From: Lachnospiraceae bacterium UBA1778
GTDB taxonomy: Bacteria; Bacillota; Clostridia; Lachnospirales; Lachnospiraceae
Length of the DNA: 36,231 nucleotides
Direction: 5' to 3'
Assembly (NCBI GenBank): GCA_002315255.1
Contig: DCGM01000059.1
Location: 11,732-47,962 of the forward strand
Shown here: positions 8,104 through 16,122 of the stretch, in pieces
How positions within the stretch are numbered: position 1 is the first letter of the stretch
Layout of the letters: every line of letters begins with the position of its first letter
Notes under the pieces: generated by a model
Databases searched by the model: none
Seen by the model: only the letters and a program-made list of their open reading frames with translations
What the model was told of the DNA's origin: nothing
Program-made: the position numbers and the translations under genes

Positions 8104-8952
8104 ATGGTAAACAATCAGTGCGCCGGCATCTATGATAAGTGCTTGAATATAAAGATTACAAACGCTTGCCCAGGGTCGTGTTATTTCTGCATCGAACGGG
8201 ACGGATATAAACCGAAGATGGCGCCGGTTTCGCAGATCGTGGAGAAAGCGAACGCATTGGAAGAGTATCAGACCGTCCTGATTCTCGGCGGCGAACCGTT
8301 TGCCTATCCATATCTGGGCGAGTTATTAAAGGGGCTTCGAAAAAAAGAGACGTACATCACGACGAACGGCGGTTCCTTTAAAAATGTGGATATTCCGTCC
8401 GTTTCGAAGCATTTGAACGGGCTGAACATCTCCATTCATAGTTATGATGAAGCGGAAAATGCCGCGTTACTTCATACAAAAGTCGATTTCAGCGCGTTAA
8501 AAGAGGCTATTGACTGTTTTCAATCGAATGGCGTGCCGGTCCGCTTTAATACGATTTTGCTTGCGGATGGAATCTGTTCCCGGGAAAAAGTGAAGCGAAT
8601 GCTGGCCTTTTGCAAAGAAATGAATGTGTCGTGGATCCGTTTTTCAGAACTGCAGTTTGAAACGCGCGGATTTGTGTTTGCGAAGGACTGTTTTGACGGA
8701 ATCAGTCCTGATCCTTATCATGACGGGTGCAATCAGGACTTTACGATTGACGGGCTTCACGTCACGGTCCGGCAGTCCTGCGGCATTGTTAACACGTGTA
8801 AGCCGTTTCCGGACGGCGCGTTATGCCGGAAAAACGAAGCCGACAGTCTCGTGATGTATCCGAACGGCGAAGTGTTTCCGGGCTGGCTCGTTCCGAAGGA
8901 GTACCGGATTCAAAATACCGAACCGTGTGAAAAAGTGATCGAATGTTTATAA
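8104..8952 (+). CDS. Radical SAM protein of unknown substrate
   Basis: A 282-residue protein. Cys22-x3-Cys26-x2-Cys29 (ACPGSCYFC) is the canonical [4Fe-4S]/SAM site; ILGGEPF (~60) and ITTNGG (~88) are the usual radical SAM glycine-rich motifs. The C-terminal third is rich in cysteines (HDGCNQDF, RQSCGIVNTC, GALCRKN) and ends with a MYPNGEVFPGW segment like a degenerate SPASM/Twitch module, where the usual Cys after Pro is Gly. A second Fe-S cluster is therefore possible but unproven. No recognisable maturation partner or precursor peptide lies beside it. It stands alone between the MBL gene and a convergent hairpin. Confidence 0.75.
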   Translation: MVNNQCAGIYDKCLNIKITNACPGSCYFCIERDGYKPKMAPVSQIVEKANALEEYQTVLILGGEPFAYPYLGELLKGLRKKETYITTNGGSFKNVDIPSVSKHLNGLNISIHSYDEAENAALLHTKVDFSALKEAIDCFQSNGVPVRFNTILLADGICSREKVKRMLAFCKEMNVSWIRFSELQFETRGFVFAKDCFDGISPDPYHDGCNQDFTIDGLHVTVRQSCGIVNTCKPFPDGALCRKNEADSLVMYPNGEVFPGWLVPKEYRIQNTEPCEKVIECL

Positions 8953-9038
8953 TAGGACAGCCGCGTTACAATCTGCGCGTGACAGGAACCGCTGCCGGTT
9001 TGTAAAATAAAGAAAATCCTTAAAACCATGTATTATTG

Positions 9039-9081
9039 ATATGCCCCCCTTTTACTGGCTGTCCAGTTAAGGGGGGCATAT
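9039..9081. terminator. Long hairpin between convergent genes, probable bidirectional terminator
   Basis: ATATGCCCCCCTT (9039-9051) pairs perfectly with AAGGGGGGCATAT (9069-9081), and inside that ACTGG pairs with CCAGT around a CTGT loop, giving one near-perfect 43-nt inverted repeat. It lies exactly between the radical SAM gene (+) and tmcAL (-). There is no long T tract on either side, so termination is inferred mainly from position and stem strength. Confidence 0.6.
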
Positions 9082-9086
9082 CCTAT

Positions 9087-10322
9087 TCACATCTTCACGA
9101 TTCCCTGCGTGAATTCGTCCTTCAGCTGTGTGCCGAATTTCTGATAGACGACGTTCCGATAGATTTCTGCGCCGAAAATGTCGATCGAGAGGAGGCGCAT
9201 TGCCTTCGGAGAAAGGATTTTTTTCGCGTCGGCCATCTTCGAAATGAGCGGAAGCGGTGTCGAATCCTTCACGATGGACAGGAGCGGGAGCGAATCCTTG
9301 CGGAAGCCGAGGATGCGCGCGTACATGCAGTAATCCTCGTCGACATAGGCGTCGAGATCCTTTTCTTTGATATTCAGGATCAGATGGAGCAATGCGCGGT
9401 TGATACGGGTGTGCGTGTAGGATTTCGATTTGATCGCGCCGGACCACTCGCGGAACGTGCAGACGTCGGGAAGAAGGTTCCGGATGCGCTCGGCGATCTC
9501 AGGCGTAAAGTCGAGATAATCGGTGAGCCGGTCCTTTTCGGAAACCAGCCGGTACTGGAGAAGCATGGAGAAATCATCCGCGCGGACCGGCGTCGAAATG
9601 CCGTATTTGATGGCGAATTCCCGGGCCGTATAAGGCGTGACGAACGGAGTGACCGCTTCAATGCCGCCGTCCTCATAGAGCTTGTTCCGCACAAAAGTTG
9701 CGGAAGCTGTATCGTCATAGGTGTTCATGGAATGATATTCGGTCGTCCACCGGTGGACCGTAAAGGGCGTGATAGAAGAGCCGAGCCTGTCGAGCGCGCG
9801 AAGGTACTCGATTCCGAGGATGTTATTGGAGGTTTCGAGGATTTCGGAAAGATTCGGAATCTCGTCGCCAAACCATTGCTGAAGCGCAGCCGAGCGGGCA
9901 CGCGCATAATTCATGCCGGTGCGGATATTGTCGCGGAGATGCTCCTTAAAGGAGTCCGGCTCATTGTTTAAAATCTCTGCGATTTTTTTCAAAGGAGCGA
10001 GGTCGCCAAGCTCTGTGCCGAAGCAGACCGAATCGACGCATCCGAGCTGCGTAAGCAGGCTCATGGCTGCCGTCGCAAACGTTTCCGCCGAAGCGGTAGA
10101 GAAGAGCGTCGGAATCTCGAGCACGAGATCGGCTCCACCGTCGAGCGCCATCGCTGTCCGCTCATATTTATCGATGACAGCAGGTGTACCGCGCTGGACA
10201 TAGTCGCCGCTCATCACGACAATGATATAGTCGCAGCCTGTCAGTTTCCGTGCTTCTTCCATATGATGGACATGACCGTTGTGGAAAGGGTTGTATTCCG
10301 CTACGAGACCGCAGATTTTCAT
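9087..10322 (-). CDS. tmcAL: tRNA(Met) cytidine acetate ligase TmcAL (YlbM family)
   Basis: A 411-residue nucleotidyltransferase-fold enzyme that activates acetate with ATP and acetylates the wobble cytidine of elongator tRNA-Met. The N terminus KICGLVAEYNPFHNGH has the HxGH ATP site (His14-Gly16-His17); MSGDYVQRG and KYERTAMALDGGADLVLEIP are hallmark TmcAL segments. The start is the ATG at 10322, because AGGAGG (10328-10333 on this strand) lies just upstream and family members begin with MK-GL/IVAEYNPFHNGH. The longer frame to 10439 would run over the promoter. It is transcribed divergently from the CotH-like gene. Confidence 0.93.
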   Translation of the reverse strand: MKICGLVAEYNPFHNGHVHHMEEARKLTGCDYIIVVMSGDYVQRGTPAVIDKYERTAMALDGGADLVLEIPTLFSTASAETFATAAMSLLTQLGCVDSVCFGTELGDLAPLKKIAEILNNEPDSFKEHLRDNIRTGMNYARARSAALQQWFGDEIPNLSEILETSNNILGIEYLRALDRLGSSITPFTVHRWTTEYHSMNTYDDTASATFVRNKLYEDGGIEAVTPFVTPYTAREFAIKYGISTPVRADDFSMLLQYRLVSEKDRLTDYLDFTPEIAERIRNLLPDVCTFREWSGAIKSKSYTHTRINRALLHLILNIKEKDLDAYVDEDYCMYARILGFRKDSLPLLSIVKDSTPLPLISKMADAKKILSPKAMRLLSIDIFGAEIYRNVVYQKFGTQLKDEFTQGIVKM

Positions 10323-10359
10323 GGACTGTACCTCCTGCCTATTCTGTTTCTTTGAGCCG

Positions 10360-10388
10360 AGCATAGCACAGAAAACTCGGATATTCAA
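10360..10388 (-). promoter_or_regulatory. Promoter for tmcAL
   Basis: Read on the minus strand: TTGAAT (10383-10388), 17-nt spacer, TATGCT (10360-10365) preceded by TG plus one base (extended -10). It sits 38 nt upstream of the chosen ATG, which supports that start. Confidence 0.65.
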
Positions 10389-10427
10389 GATTTTGAGCTT
10401 TCGATTCAGGATAAATGTTCTTTTTGT

Positions 10428-10456
10428 TTTACATCCCATCTCGTTTGTGCTATGAT
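10428..10456 (+). promoter_or_regulatory. Promoter for the CotH-family gene
   Basis: TTTACA (10428-10433), 17-nt spacer, TATGAT (10451-10456) with TG one base upstream of the -10. AAAGGGG precedes the ATG at 10486. It is divergent from the tmcAL promoter. Confidence 0.75.
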
Positions 10457-10485
10457 AAAATCAAATATGATTTAAAGGGGATAAT

Positions 10486-12543
10486 ATGCGCCGATTTGGT
10501 CTTTACATTTGCACATTTACGGTCATGCTCATGGTGCTGATGATGGCTGCAGACTTTATTCCCCGTTCAGATGATCCTGGAAAAGAGACCGATCCGACCA
10601 TGATCGCGAGCGAATCCGATAAAGAGACGATAAGCGAATCCGGAACAGATTCGTCAAAGGATGCTACAAAGGATTCCACAAAAGAAACGGATCCCTCTGA
10701 CAGTTCTCAAAGTGAAACGGAAACGCCCTCCGAAACTGTTCCGCAGTTTATCATTGTCGGAACTCCGGAAGCGCCGGTCTTATCGCACGAAAGCGGTTTC
10801 TATGCGGATGCGTTCAGCCTGACGATCACGGCTGAAACCGGCACACGCATTTATTATACGACGGACGGCTCGCTTCCCGACACGGAATCGACGCTTTATG
10901 AAGGTCCGATTACCGTTTATGACCGCTCGTCCGAGCCGAACCTGTATCGTTCGATTGAGCGCGTCGTGAAAAACTGGGACTGCGGCGTTTCTGAGCCGTA
11001 TTGCGTGAAAACGCCTGTAAAAAAAGCGTTTATCATCCGCGCAATCGCGGTTTCGGAAGACGGAAAGACTTCTTCTGTCGTCAATGCGACTTACTTTATC
11101 AATATGTCCTCCTACGCGGGCAAACAGATTATTTCGCTCATCGTCGATCCGGACGATTTCTTCGGGGCGGAAAACGGCATTTATGTGACCGGAAAAGCGT
11201 ATGATGACTGGATTTTAAGCGGAAGACAGGGCACAGAGCCTTCGGTCAACTACGAATGGCGCGGAGAGGAATCCGAACGCGAAGCGTCTCTGGAACTATT
11301 TAATGCCGGCAGTCTGACCGTTTCTCAGGACGTCGGTATCCGGATTCAGGGCGCCGGAATCCGTTCCTATGCGCCGCGGCGGCTGTCGATTTATTCGAGA
11401 AAGGATATTTCAGGGTCCGCCTATTTCAGCGGAACGCTGTTTGGACGCGAACTCGTCCATTCGTTTGTCACGCGCGATTCTGCATTGAACAATGTCTGCA
11501 TGGCGCTTGCAGAAGGACGCGATGTCGCCGTTCAGAACACCGCTGATACGCCGGCAGTCCTCTTTATTAACGGCGAACGCTGGGACACCTGGTATCTTCA
11601 GGAAAAATATTCTGACAACTATTTTAAGACGCGCTACGGCATCAGCAAAAAAGATCTTCAGTATGTGAAGGTCACGCGCTGGAAGGAAGAAGAGCGCACA
11701 GCATTGTCCGATTATGGTTATATCGCGCTTACTGACTATATTAAGAAAAACGATATGAGCAATGCGTCGAACTACGAGTATGTCTGTTCGCAGCTCGATA
11801 TCCAGTCGTATATCGATTTCATTGCGCTGAACGTTATCTTCTCAAATATGGATTACTGGGAAAACAAAAACTATGTCGTGTTCCGTTCGACCTATACGGA
11901 CGGCACCGGCTGGAATGACGGAAAATGGCGTTTCGGACTCTATGATATGGATTGTCTGACTTACGACACACGTGTCAATACAAGCTATTCATTTGATTAT
12001 GAATTAGATCCGTTCACGACGCCCGGCGCCTTTGTGTCAGGCTCGTATAACCAGCTTCCGCTGTTCGCGTCGCTTCGGAAAAATGAAGATTTCTGCCGTC
12101 AGTTTGTCCTTTCATTCATGGATATTTTGAACACGAATCTTTCAAATGAGAACGTGCACGCGGTGATCGACACGCTGTTAAAGGATGACGGCGTCACGGC
12201 GGATTCGTATAAGAAAGGCTTCTTTGTCAAACGTCAGTCTTATGCGATGGAGCAGCTGAAAACAAACTTTGGACTCTCCGGAAGCCTGGCCGGTGTAACG
12301 GTCGAAACGAACGGTTCCGCGATGGGAACGGTGACTTTAAATACAATATCGCCGGATCTTTCCGATGGCAGCTGGACCGGGCAGTACTATACGGATTACG
12401 CGGTCACATTGACGGCGACGCCTGTGAAAGGGTATCGCTTCGTCGGATGGGAAGGCAGCATTACTTCCCATGAGACGACTGTTTCTGTACCGGTGACGGC
12501 CGGCGGCATTACGGTGAGAGCCGTGTTCGAACCGGAAAAATAA
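10486..12543 (+). CDS. Secreted or membrane-anchored CotH-family protein kinase-like protein
   Basis: A 685-residue exported protein. A signal or anchor helix (residues ~5-22) is followed by a Ser/Thr/Glu/Asp-rich linker (~25-85). Next come a chitobiase/hexosaminidase C-terminal-like module (PEAPVLSHESGFY...IYYTTDGSLPDTEST, ~88-170) and a CotH domain (~200-570). The KWRFGLYDMDCLT motif (~480-490) carries the Asp-x-Asp expected of the metal-binding site. The C terminus is an InlB-B/Listeria-Bacteroides repeat (GYRFVGWEGSI...VRAVFEPEK, ~600-685). CotH proteins are atypical kinases that phosphorylate surface proteins such as spore-coat CotB; here the exported multi-domain form suggests a cell-surface role. 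Its own promoter lies just upstream. Confidence 0.87.
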   Translation: MRRFGLYICTFTVMLMVLMMAADFIPRSDDPGKETDPTMIASESDKETISESGTDSSKDATKDSTKETDPSDSSQSETETPSETVPQFIIVGTPEAPVLSHESGFYADAFSLTITAETGTRIYYTTDGSLPDTESTLYEGPITVYDRSSEPNLYRSIERVVKNWDCGVSEPYCVKTPVKKAFIIRAIAVSEDGKTSSVVNATYFINMSSYAGKQIISLIVDPDDFFGAENGIYVTGKAYDDWILSGRQGTEPSVNYEWRGEESEREASLELFNAGSLTVSQDVGIRIQGAGIRSYAPRRLSIYSRKDISGSAYFSGTLFGRELVHSFVTRDSALNNVCMALAEGRDVAVQNTADTPAVLFINGERWDTWYLQEKYSDNYFKTRYGISKKDLQYVKVTRWKEEERTALSDYGYIALTDYIKKNDMSNASNYEYVCSQLDIQSYIDFIALNVIFSNMDYWENKNYVVFRSTYTDGTGWNDGKWRFGLYDMDCLTYDTRVNTSYSFDYELDPFTTPGAFVSGSYNQLPLFASLRKNEDFCRQFVLSFMDILNTNLSNENVHAVIDTLLKDDGVTADSYKKGFFVKRQSYAMEQLKTNFGLSGSLAGVTVETNGSAMGTVTLNTISPDLSDGSWTGQYYTDYAVTLTATPVKGYRFVGWEGSITSHETTVSVPVTAGGITVRAVFEPEK

Positions 12544-12612
12544 GTTTTAAAGCCTGCGGGCAGATAGCTTTCAAGCCTGCGGGCAAATAAGTTTCAAAGC
12601 CTTCGGGCTAAA
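12541..12612 (+). repeat. Three tandem ~24-bp repeats starting at the cotH stop codon
   Basis: Units 12541-12564, 12565-12587 and 12588-12612 each contain AAGCCT(G/T)CGGGC; the first starts with the TAA stop. Each core can fold into a small hairpin, best in unit 3 (AGCC-TTCG-GGCT) followed by an A-rich run. They fill most of the gap before the pta ribosome binding site (AAAGGAG). Confidence 0.85.
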
Positions 12613-12644
12613 AAATAAATTTCTAATCCGAAAGGAGCCGAATT

Positions 12645-13640
12645 ATGGCATTTATTGATGTAATCAAAGCAAAAGCAAAAGCGGATGTGAAGACGATCGT
12701 TCTGCCGGAGGGCATGGACAGACGTACTTGGGAAGGCGCTGTGAAAGCGACGAAAGAAGGACTGGCAAACATCATCGTGTTAGCGTCAAAAGCAGAGCAG
12801 GATGCGAATGCGCAGGGCCTGGACCTGACCGGTATCCAGATCATTGATCCGAATAACTGCGACAAAAAGCAGACATATATCGATCTTTTAGTAGAACTTC
12901 GTAAGGCGAAGGGAATGACTCCGGAAGAAGCAGAAGAGAAGGTTTCGAACGACTATACGTATTTCGCAACGCTGATGATCAAGAACGGCGATGCAGACGG
13001 CCTCGTTTCCGGCGCTTGCCACTCGACTGCTAACACGCTCCGTCCGGCGCTTCAGATCATTAAGACGAAGCCGGGCGTAAAGCTTGTTTCCTCGTTCTTC
13101 TTAATGGAAGTTCCGAACTGCGAATACGGCTACAACGGAACGTTCATGTTCGCAGACTGCGGCCTCGAACCGAATCCGGATCCGGAAAAGCTTGCAGCTA
13201 TCGCAGCTTCTTCTGCAGAATCCTTCGAGAAGATGGTTGGCGTGAAGCCGATCGTCGCTATGCTTTCGCATTCTTCTTACGGCTCCGCAAAGAATGACGA
13301 CGTAGCGAAGGTTCAGGAAGGCGTCCGTATCGCGAAAGAGCAGTATCCGCAGTATCTGATCGATGGCGAACTCCAGTTAGACGCGGCTATCGTTCCGTCA
13401 GTCGGTTCTTCGAAGGCACCGGCATCTCCGGTGGCAGGTAAGGCGAACGTTCTTATTTTCCCGGATCTCGATGCAGGAAACATCGGCTACAAGCTCGTTC
13501 AGCGTCTCGCGAAGGCAGAAGCTTATGGTCCGGTCTGCCAGGGTATTGCTGCTCCGGTCAATGACCTTTCCCGCGGCTGCTCGTCTGACGACATCGTCGG
13601 CGTCGTCGCCATCACCGCTGTCCAGGCGCAGATGAAGTAA
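12645..13640 (+). CDS. pta: Phosphate acetyltransferase
   Basis: A 331-residue PTA_PTB family enzyme interconverting acetyl-CoA plus phosphate with acetyl-phosphate plus CoA; it normally works with acetate kinase for ATP formation. The N terminus TIVLPEGMDRRTWEGA, GDADGLVSGACHSTANTLRP (~108-127), MLSHSSYGSAKND (~200) and the C-terminal FPDLDAGNIGYKLVQRL are family signatures. The length is that of the short bacterial Pta without an N-terminal regulatory domain. No ackA is adjacent. Its last 30 coding bases are duplicated downstream. Confidence 0.96.
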   Translation: MAFIDVIKAKAKADVKTIVLPEGMDRRTWEGAVKATKEGLANIIVLASKAEQDANAQGLDLTGIQIIDPNNCDKKQTYIDLLVELRKAKGMTPEEAEEKVSNDYTYFATLMIKNGDADGLVSGACHSTANTLRPALQIIKTKPGVKLVSSFFLMEVPNCEYGYNGTFMFADCGLEPNPDPEKLAAIAASSAESFEKMVGVKPIVAMLSHSSYGSAKNDDVAKVQEGVRIAKEQYPQYLIDGELQLDAAIVPSVGSSKAPASPVAGKANVLIFPDLDAGNIGYKLVQRLAKAEAYGPVCQGIAAPVNDLSRGCSSDDIVGVVAITAVQAQMK

Positions 13641-13684
13641 TGATGCAATCACCGCTGTTCAGGCGCAGATGAAGTAATGATGCG
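13611..13684 (+). repeat. Tandem 37-bp duplication of the pta 3' end and stop codon
   Basis: Bases 13611-13647 (last codons of pta, TAA, and seven bases beyond) are repeated at 13648-13684 with two mismatches. The period is not a multiple of three, and the copy lies wholly outside the gene, so it is a vestigial fragment rather than part of the protein. Confidence 0.92.
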
Positions 13685-13711
13685 CCTGTCACAGGAAAGA
13701 TAATTCGATAT

Positions 13712-13758
13712 AGCGTCTCAAACCCTTGAAAATCAAAGGTTTGAGACGCTTATTTTAT
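13712..13758 (+). terminator. Rho-independent terminator after pta
   Basis: A perfect 13-bp stem (13712-13724 with 13738-13750, AGCGTCTCAAACC/GGTTTGAGACGCT) with extra TTGA/TCAA pairing inside the loop, followed by TATTTTAT. Confidence 0.88.
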
Positions 13759-13768
13759 TGTCAAATTA

Positions 13769-13797
13769 TTGACAATTCTATTCTGGTATGGTATAAA
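13769..13797 (+). promoter_or_regulatory. Promoter for the PlsC-like gene, with a ~110-nt leader
   Basis: TTGACA (13769-13774), 17-nt spacer, TATAAA (13792-13797). The untranslated leader to 13910 is AT-rich and holds two dyads: CATATT/AATATG (13802-13820) and a larger one around ATGCA..ATAA / TTAT.GCAT (about 13818-13841). These may be an operator or an RNA hairpin. Confidence 0.7.
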
Positions 13798-13909
13798 AAA
13801 ACATATTTTTTTCGAATATGCACATAATCTTCTTATGCATTGATAAGAACCCGTTCCCAAAAGTGTGCCTTCTAATCACTAAAAATCTGAACGAAGTTGA
13901 GGAAATGCT

Positions 13910-15184
13910 GTGAATAAAGAGATTAAACGGTTTGATATGAATAAACCGCCGAAGAAAACCAAGTGGTTTTTTAAGCCTATCATAAAATTGATATGCAGTC
14001 CCGCATTCAAAAAATATAAGCCGGAAATCACCTATGTGAACGGTGCCGAGAATCTGAAAGGCCCGTTTTTGCTTTTATGCAATCACAATGCTTTTTTAGA
14101 TTTCAAAATTGCATCATCCCTTTTGAAAAAGAATGATGCAAACTATGTGGTGGCTATTGACGGCTTTATCGGGAGAGAATGGCTTCTGCGAAATGTCGGC
14201 TGCATCTGCAAGCGGAAATTTACTGACGATATTACCCTGATCCGTCAGCTGACGAGAACGATCGCCATGGGAAATGTAGCTGTCATTTATCCGGAAGCCC
14301 GGTATTCTCTTTGCGGGACCACTGCCGTATTGCCTCGTTCCCTCGGAAAGCTGGTAAAGCTTTTAAAAGTGCCGCTTGTGACGCTCATCTGCCACGGCCA
14401 TCATATCAATTCGCCCTTCTGGGATACCTCTCACGAGAGAGGCATAGCGCACACTTCTGCCGAATATACGCAATTGTTTACGAAAGAAGAAGTGGAAAAG
14501 CTTTCTGTCGATGAAATCAACAAGGGAATTGTTCAGGCATTCCAATATGATGATTTTACCTGGCAAAAGGAGAACAACATCTCTATTACAGATGAAAACC
14601 GTGCTAATGGACTCCATCGCGTTCTTTACAAATGCCCTTGCTGTAAAACCGAAAATAAGATGGGAAGCCAAGGAACAAAACTGTTCTGCACAGCTTGCAG
14701 CCATGAATGGGAAATGACCGAACTTGGCGAGCTGAAAGCTATTAACGGAGAAACTGTTTTCTCGCATATTCCTGACTGGTATGAATGGGAGAGAAGCGAA
14801 GTTGCCAATGAGGTGGAAGAAGGTACTTATTCTTCCGGCGAGTTAACCGCTTCAGTGGATTCATTGCCCAATGCCAAGAAGTTTATTCATCTCGGGATCG
14901 GCAAGCTGATTCATGATATGAACGGTTTCAGAGTCGCAGTCACGGACAAAGACGGCGATATTCATGAAATGGTGAAAGAACCCGCTTCACTTTATTCCAG
15001 CCATATCGAATATCAGTATCTCTTCAAGCATGGCGACTGTGTCGATTTGAACACGCTCACCGATACCTGGTATATTTATCCTGAAGGCGATTTTTCCGTC
15101 ACAAAAATGGCGCTTGCCACGGAGGAACTGCACAGAAAGTTCTTACGAAGCAAGGGTAGGACGCTTATCCCGGGAATGTTCTAA
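13910..15184 (+). CDS. PlsC-like lysophospholipid/glycerol-phosphate acyltransferase with zinc ribbon
   Basis: A 424-residue protein. The acyltransferase box is His59-x4-Asp64 (NHNAFLD), followed by GREWLLRNVGCI and YPEAR (~127-131, the PEGTR-equivalent block). These are signatures of enzymes that acylate lysophosphatidate or related lipids at the membrane. A treble-clef or zinc-ribbon insert follows at about 240-265 (YKCPCC...LFCTACSHEW), which is unusual for plain PlsC. The C-terminal ~150 residues are not recognised. The GTG at 13910 has GAGGA upstream. The gene has its own promoter and terminator. The acceptor lipid is unknown. Confidence 0.75.
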   Translation: MNKEIKRFDMNKPPKKTKWFFKPIIKLICSPAFKKYKPEITYVNGAENLKGPFLLLCNHNAFLDFKIASSLLKKNDANYVVAIDGFIGREWLLRNVGCICKRKFTDDITLIRQLTRTIAMGNVAVIYPEARYSLCGTTAVLPRSLGKLVKLLKVPLVTLICHGHHINSPFWDTSHERGIAHTSAEYTQLFTKEEVEKLSVDEINKGIVQAFQYDDFTWQKENNISITDENRANGLHRVLYKCPCCKTENKMGSQGTKLFCTACSHEWEMTELGELKAINGETVFSHIPDWYEWERSEVANEVEEGTYSSGELTASVDSLPNAKKFIHLGIGKLIHDMNGFRVAVTDKDGDIHEMVKEPASLYSSHIEYQYLFKHGDCVDLNTLTDTWYIYPEGDFSVTKMALATEELHRKFLRSKGRTLIPGMF

Positions 15185-15190
15185 AGATAT

Positions 15191-15224
15191 AAAGCGGACA
15201 GGATTACCTGTTCGCTTTTCTTTT
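15191..15224 (+). terminator. Rho-independent terminator after the acyltransferase gene
   Basis: AAAGCG-g-ACAGG (15191-15202) pairs with CCTGT-t-CGCTTT (15207-15218) around ATTA, followed by TTCTTTT. Confidence 0.88.
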
Positions 15225-15226
15225 AG

Positions 15227-15326
15227 GATAAGGCGGCAGACATCTTATCAAGATAAAACTGCAGACATCTTATAAAGATAAGGGTCCAGACATCCTATCA
15301 AGATAAGGCTTCAGATATCACATAGT
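15227..15326 (+). repeat. Four tandem 25-bp repeats
   Basis: Units 15227-15251, 15252-15276, 15277-15301 and 15302-15326 start GATAA and share CAGACATC(T/C)TAT in the first three; the fourth is more diverged. Each unit carries GATAAG and a CTTATC-like end, so each is a small inverted repeat. They lie between the terminator and the next promoter; the fourth unit abuts the -35 box. Confidence 0.88.
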
Positions 15327-15327
15327 C

Positions 15328-15356
15328 TTGAAAAAAAACGGGTACTATTGTATACT
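15328..15356 (+). promoter_or_regulatory. Promoter for the cytidylate-kinase-like gene
   Basis: TTGAAA (15328-15333), 17-nt spacer, TATACT (15351-15356). The predicted start near 15363 leaves too little leader for the ATG at 15376 and supports the ATG at 15409. Confidence 0.7.
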
Positions 15357-15408
15357 GTATTAGCATAATTTTATTATGACTAATTTTGTGTTTTTTTCGG
15401 AGGCTGAA

Positions 15409-16065
15409 ATGAAGTGCGATATCAAAGGTACAGTGCATATCTGCGTAGGACGTGAAAGCGGTTCGGGCGGAAGAAGACTGGCGATGCGTGTCGCGGAAGC
15501 ATTGGGAATTCCGTGCTATGATAAGGAACTGATCGCTGTCGCAGCTGAAAAGAGCGGCCTCTGTGAAGAGATATTAAAGAACCATGACGAAAAGGCGACG
15601 AAGAGCTTTCTTTACTCGCTCGTAATGGATACATATTCGATGGGATACCATACGGCGCCTCTCGATATGCCGATGGAGCAGAAGGCTTTCCTCGCGCAGT
15701 ACAATGCGATCAAGGATATCGCTGCACAGGGCTCATGCGTCATCGTCGGCCGTTGTGCGGATTACGCATTGGAAGATGACCCGGACATGATTTCGATTTT
15801 CGTTTCCGGCGATTATGATGATAAGATTGAACACTTAAAGTCCGGTTATGGCTTCAATGATGCGCAGGCGAAGGACTATATGGTGAAAACCGACAAACGC
15901 CGGAGCAATTATTACAATTACTACAGCAATAAAAAGTGGGCTGATGCGCGCTCTTATGACCTTTGCATCAACCGGAGCAAGCTCGGACTTGACGGATCAG
16001 TTCAGGCGATTGTGGAATATGTAAAACAGCGAAAGCTGTTCGAGGAGTCGAAAGCAGCGAAGTAA
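15409..16065 (+). CDS. Cytidylate-kinase-like family protein
   Basis: A 218-residue P-loop protein. VHICVGRESGSGGRRLAMRVAEALGIPCYDKELI at the N terminus is typical of the Cytidylate_kin2 family, a CMP-kinase relative of largely untested specificity. The AxxxG-type P-loop is GRESGSGGR (~14-22), and the C-terminal arginines (KTDKRRSNYYNYYS) fit a lid region. The start is the ATG at 15409, because CGGAGG lies just upstream; the earlier in-frame ATG at 15376 has no ribosome binding site. It is probably not the essential CMP kinase. It is monocistronic and convergent with the next gene. Confidence 0.82.
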   Translation: MKCDIKGTVHICVGRESGSGGRRLAMRVAEALGIPCYDKELIAVAAEKSGLCEEILKNHDEKATKSFLYSLVMDTYSMGYHTAPLDMPMEQKAFLAQYNAIKDIAAQGSCVIVGRCADYALEDDPDMISIFVSGDYDDKIEHLKSGYGFNDAQAKDYMVKTDKRRSNYYNYYSNKKWADARSYDLCINRSKLGLDGSVQAIVEYVKQRKLFEESKAAK

Positions 16066-16093
16066 GCGGGCATTTCAAGTAAGCGTGCTTTAT
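16060..16093 (+). repeat. Tandem 17-bp duplication at the stop codon
   Basis: AAGTAAGCGGGCATTTC (16060-16076) is followed directly by AAGTAAGCGTGCTTTAT (16077-16093). The first unit includes the TAA stop. Confidence 0.75.
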
Positions 16094-16094
16094 T

Positions 16095-16122
16095 AAAAAA
16101 AAGAGGCTTTTTCAAGCCTCTT
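16095..16122 (-). terminator. Minus-strand terminator overlapping the end of the small conserved gene
   Basis: The stem AAGAGGCTT (16101-16109) / AAGCCTCTT (16114-16122) with a 4-nt loop is followed, on the minus strand, by a run of Ts (16095-16100). The TGA stop of the minus-strand gene lies inside the hairpin. There is no T run in the plus direction. Confidence 0.85.

Noticed and set aside
9036..9971. Plus-strand 311-codon ORF opposite tmcAL
   Set aside because: Antisense shadow of a clearly recognised gene with biased codon use; the protein has no recognisable domain and starts in the hairpin.
10323..10439. N-terminal extension of TmcAL
   Set aside because: The ATG at 10322 has an AGGAGG site and matches the family start; the extension overlaps the promoter.
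15227..15326. Four 25-bp repeats as a CRISPR or replication-origin iteron array
   Set aside because: There are no spacers, the copies are too diverged, and no initiator gene is near; the position after a terminator fits the general stop-proximal repeat pattern.
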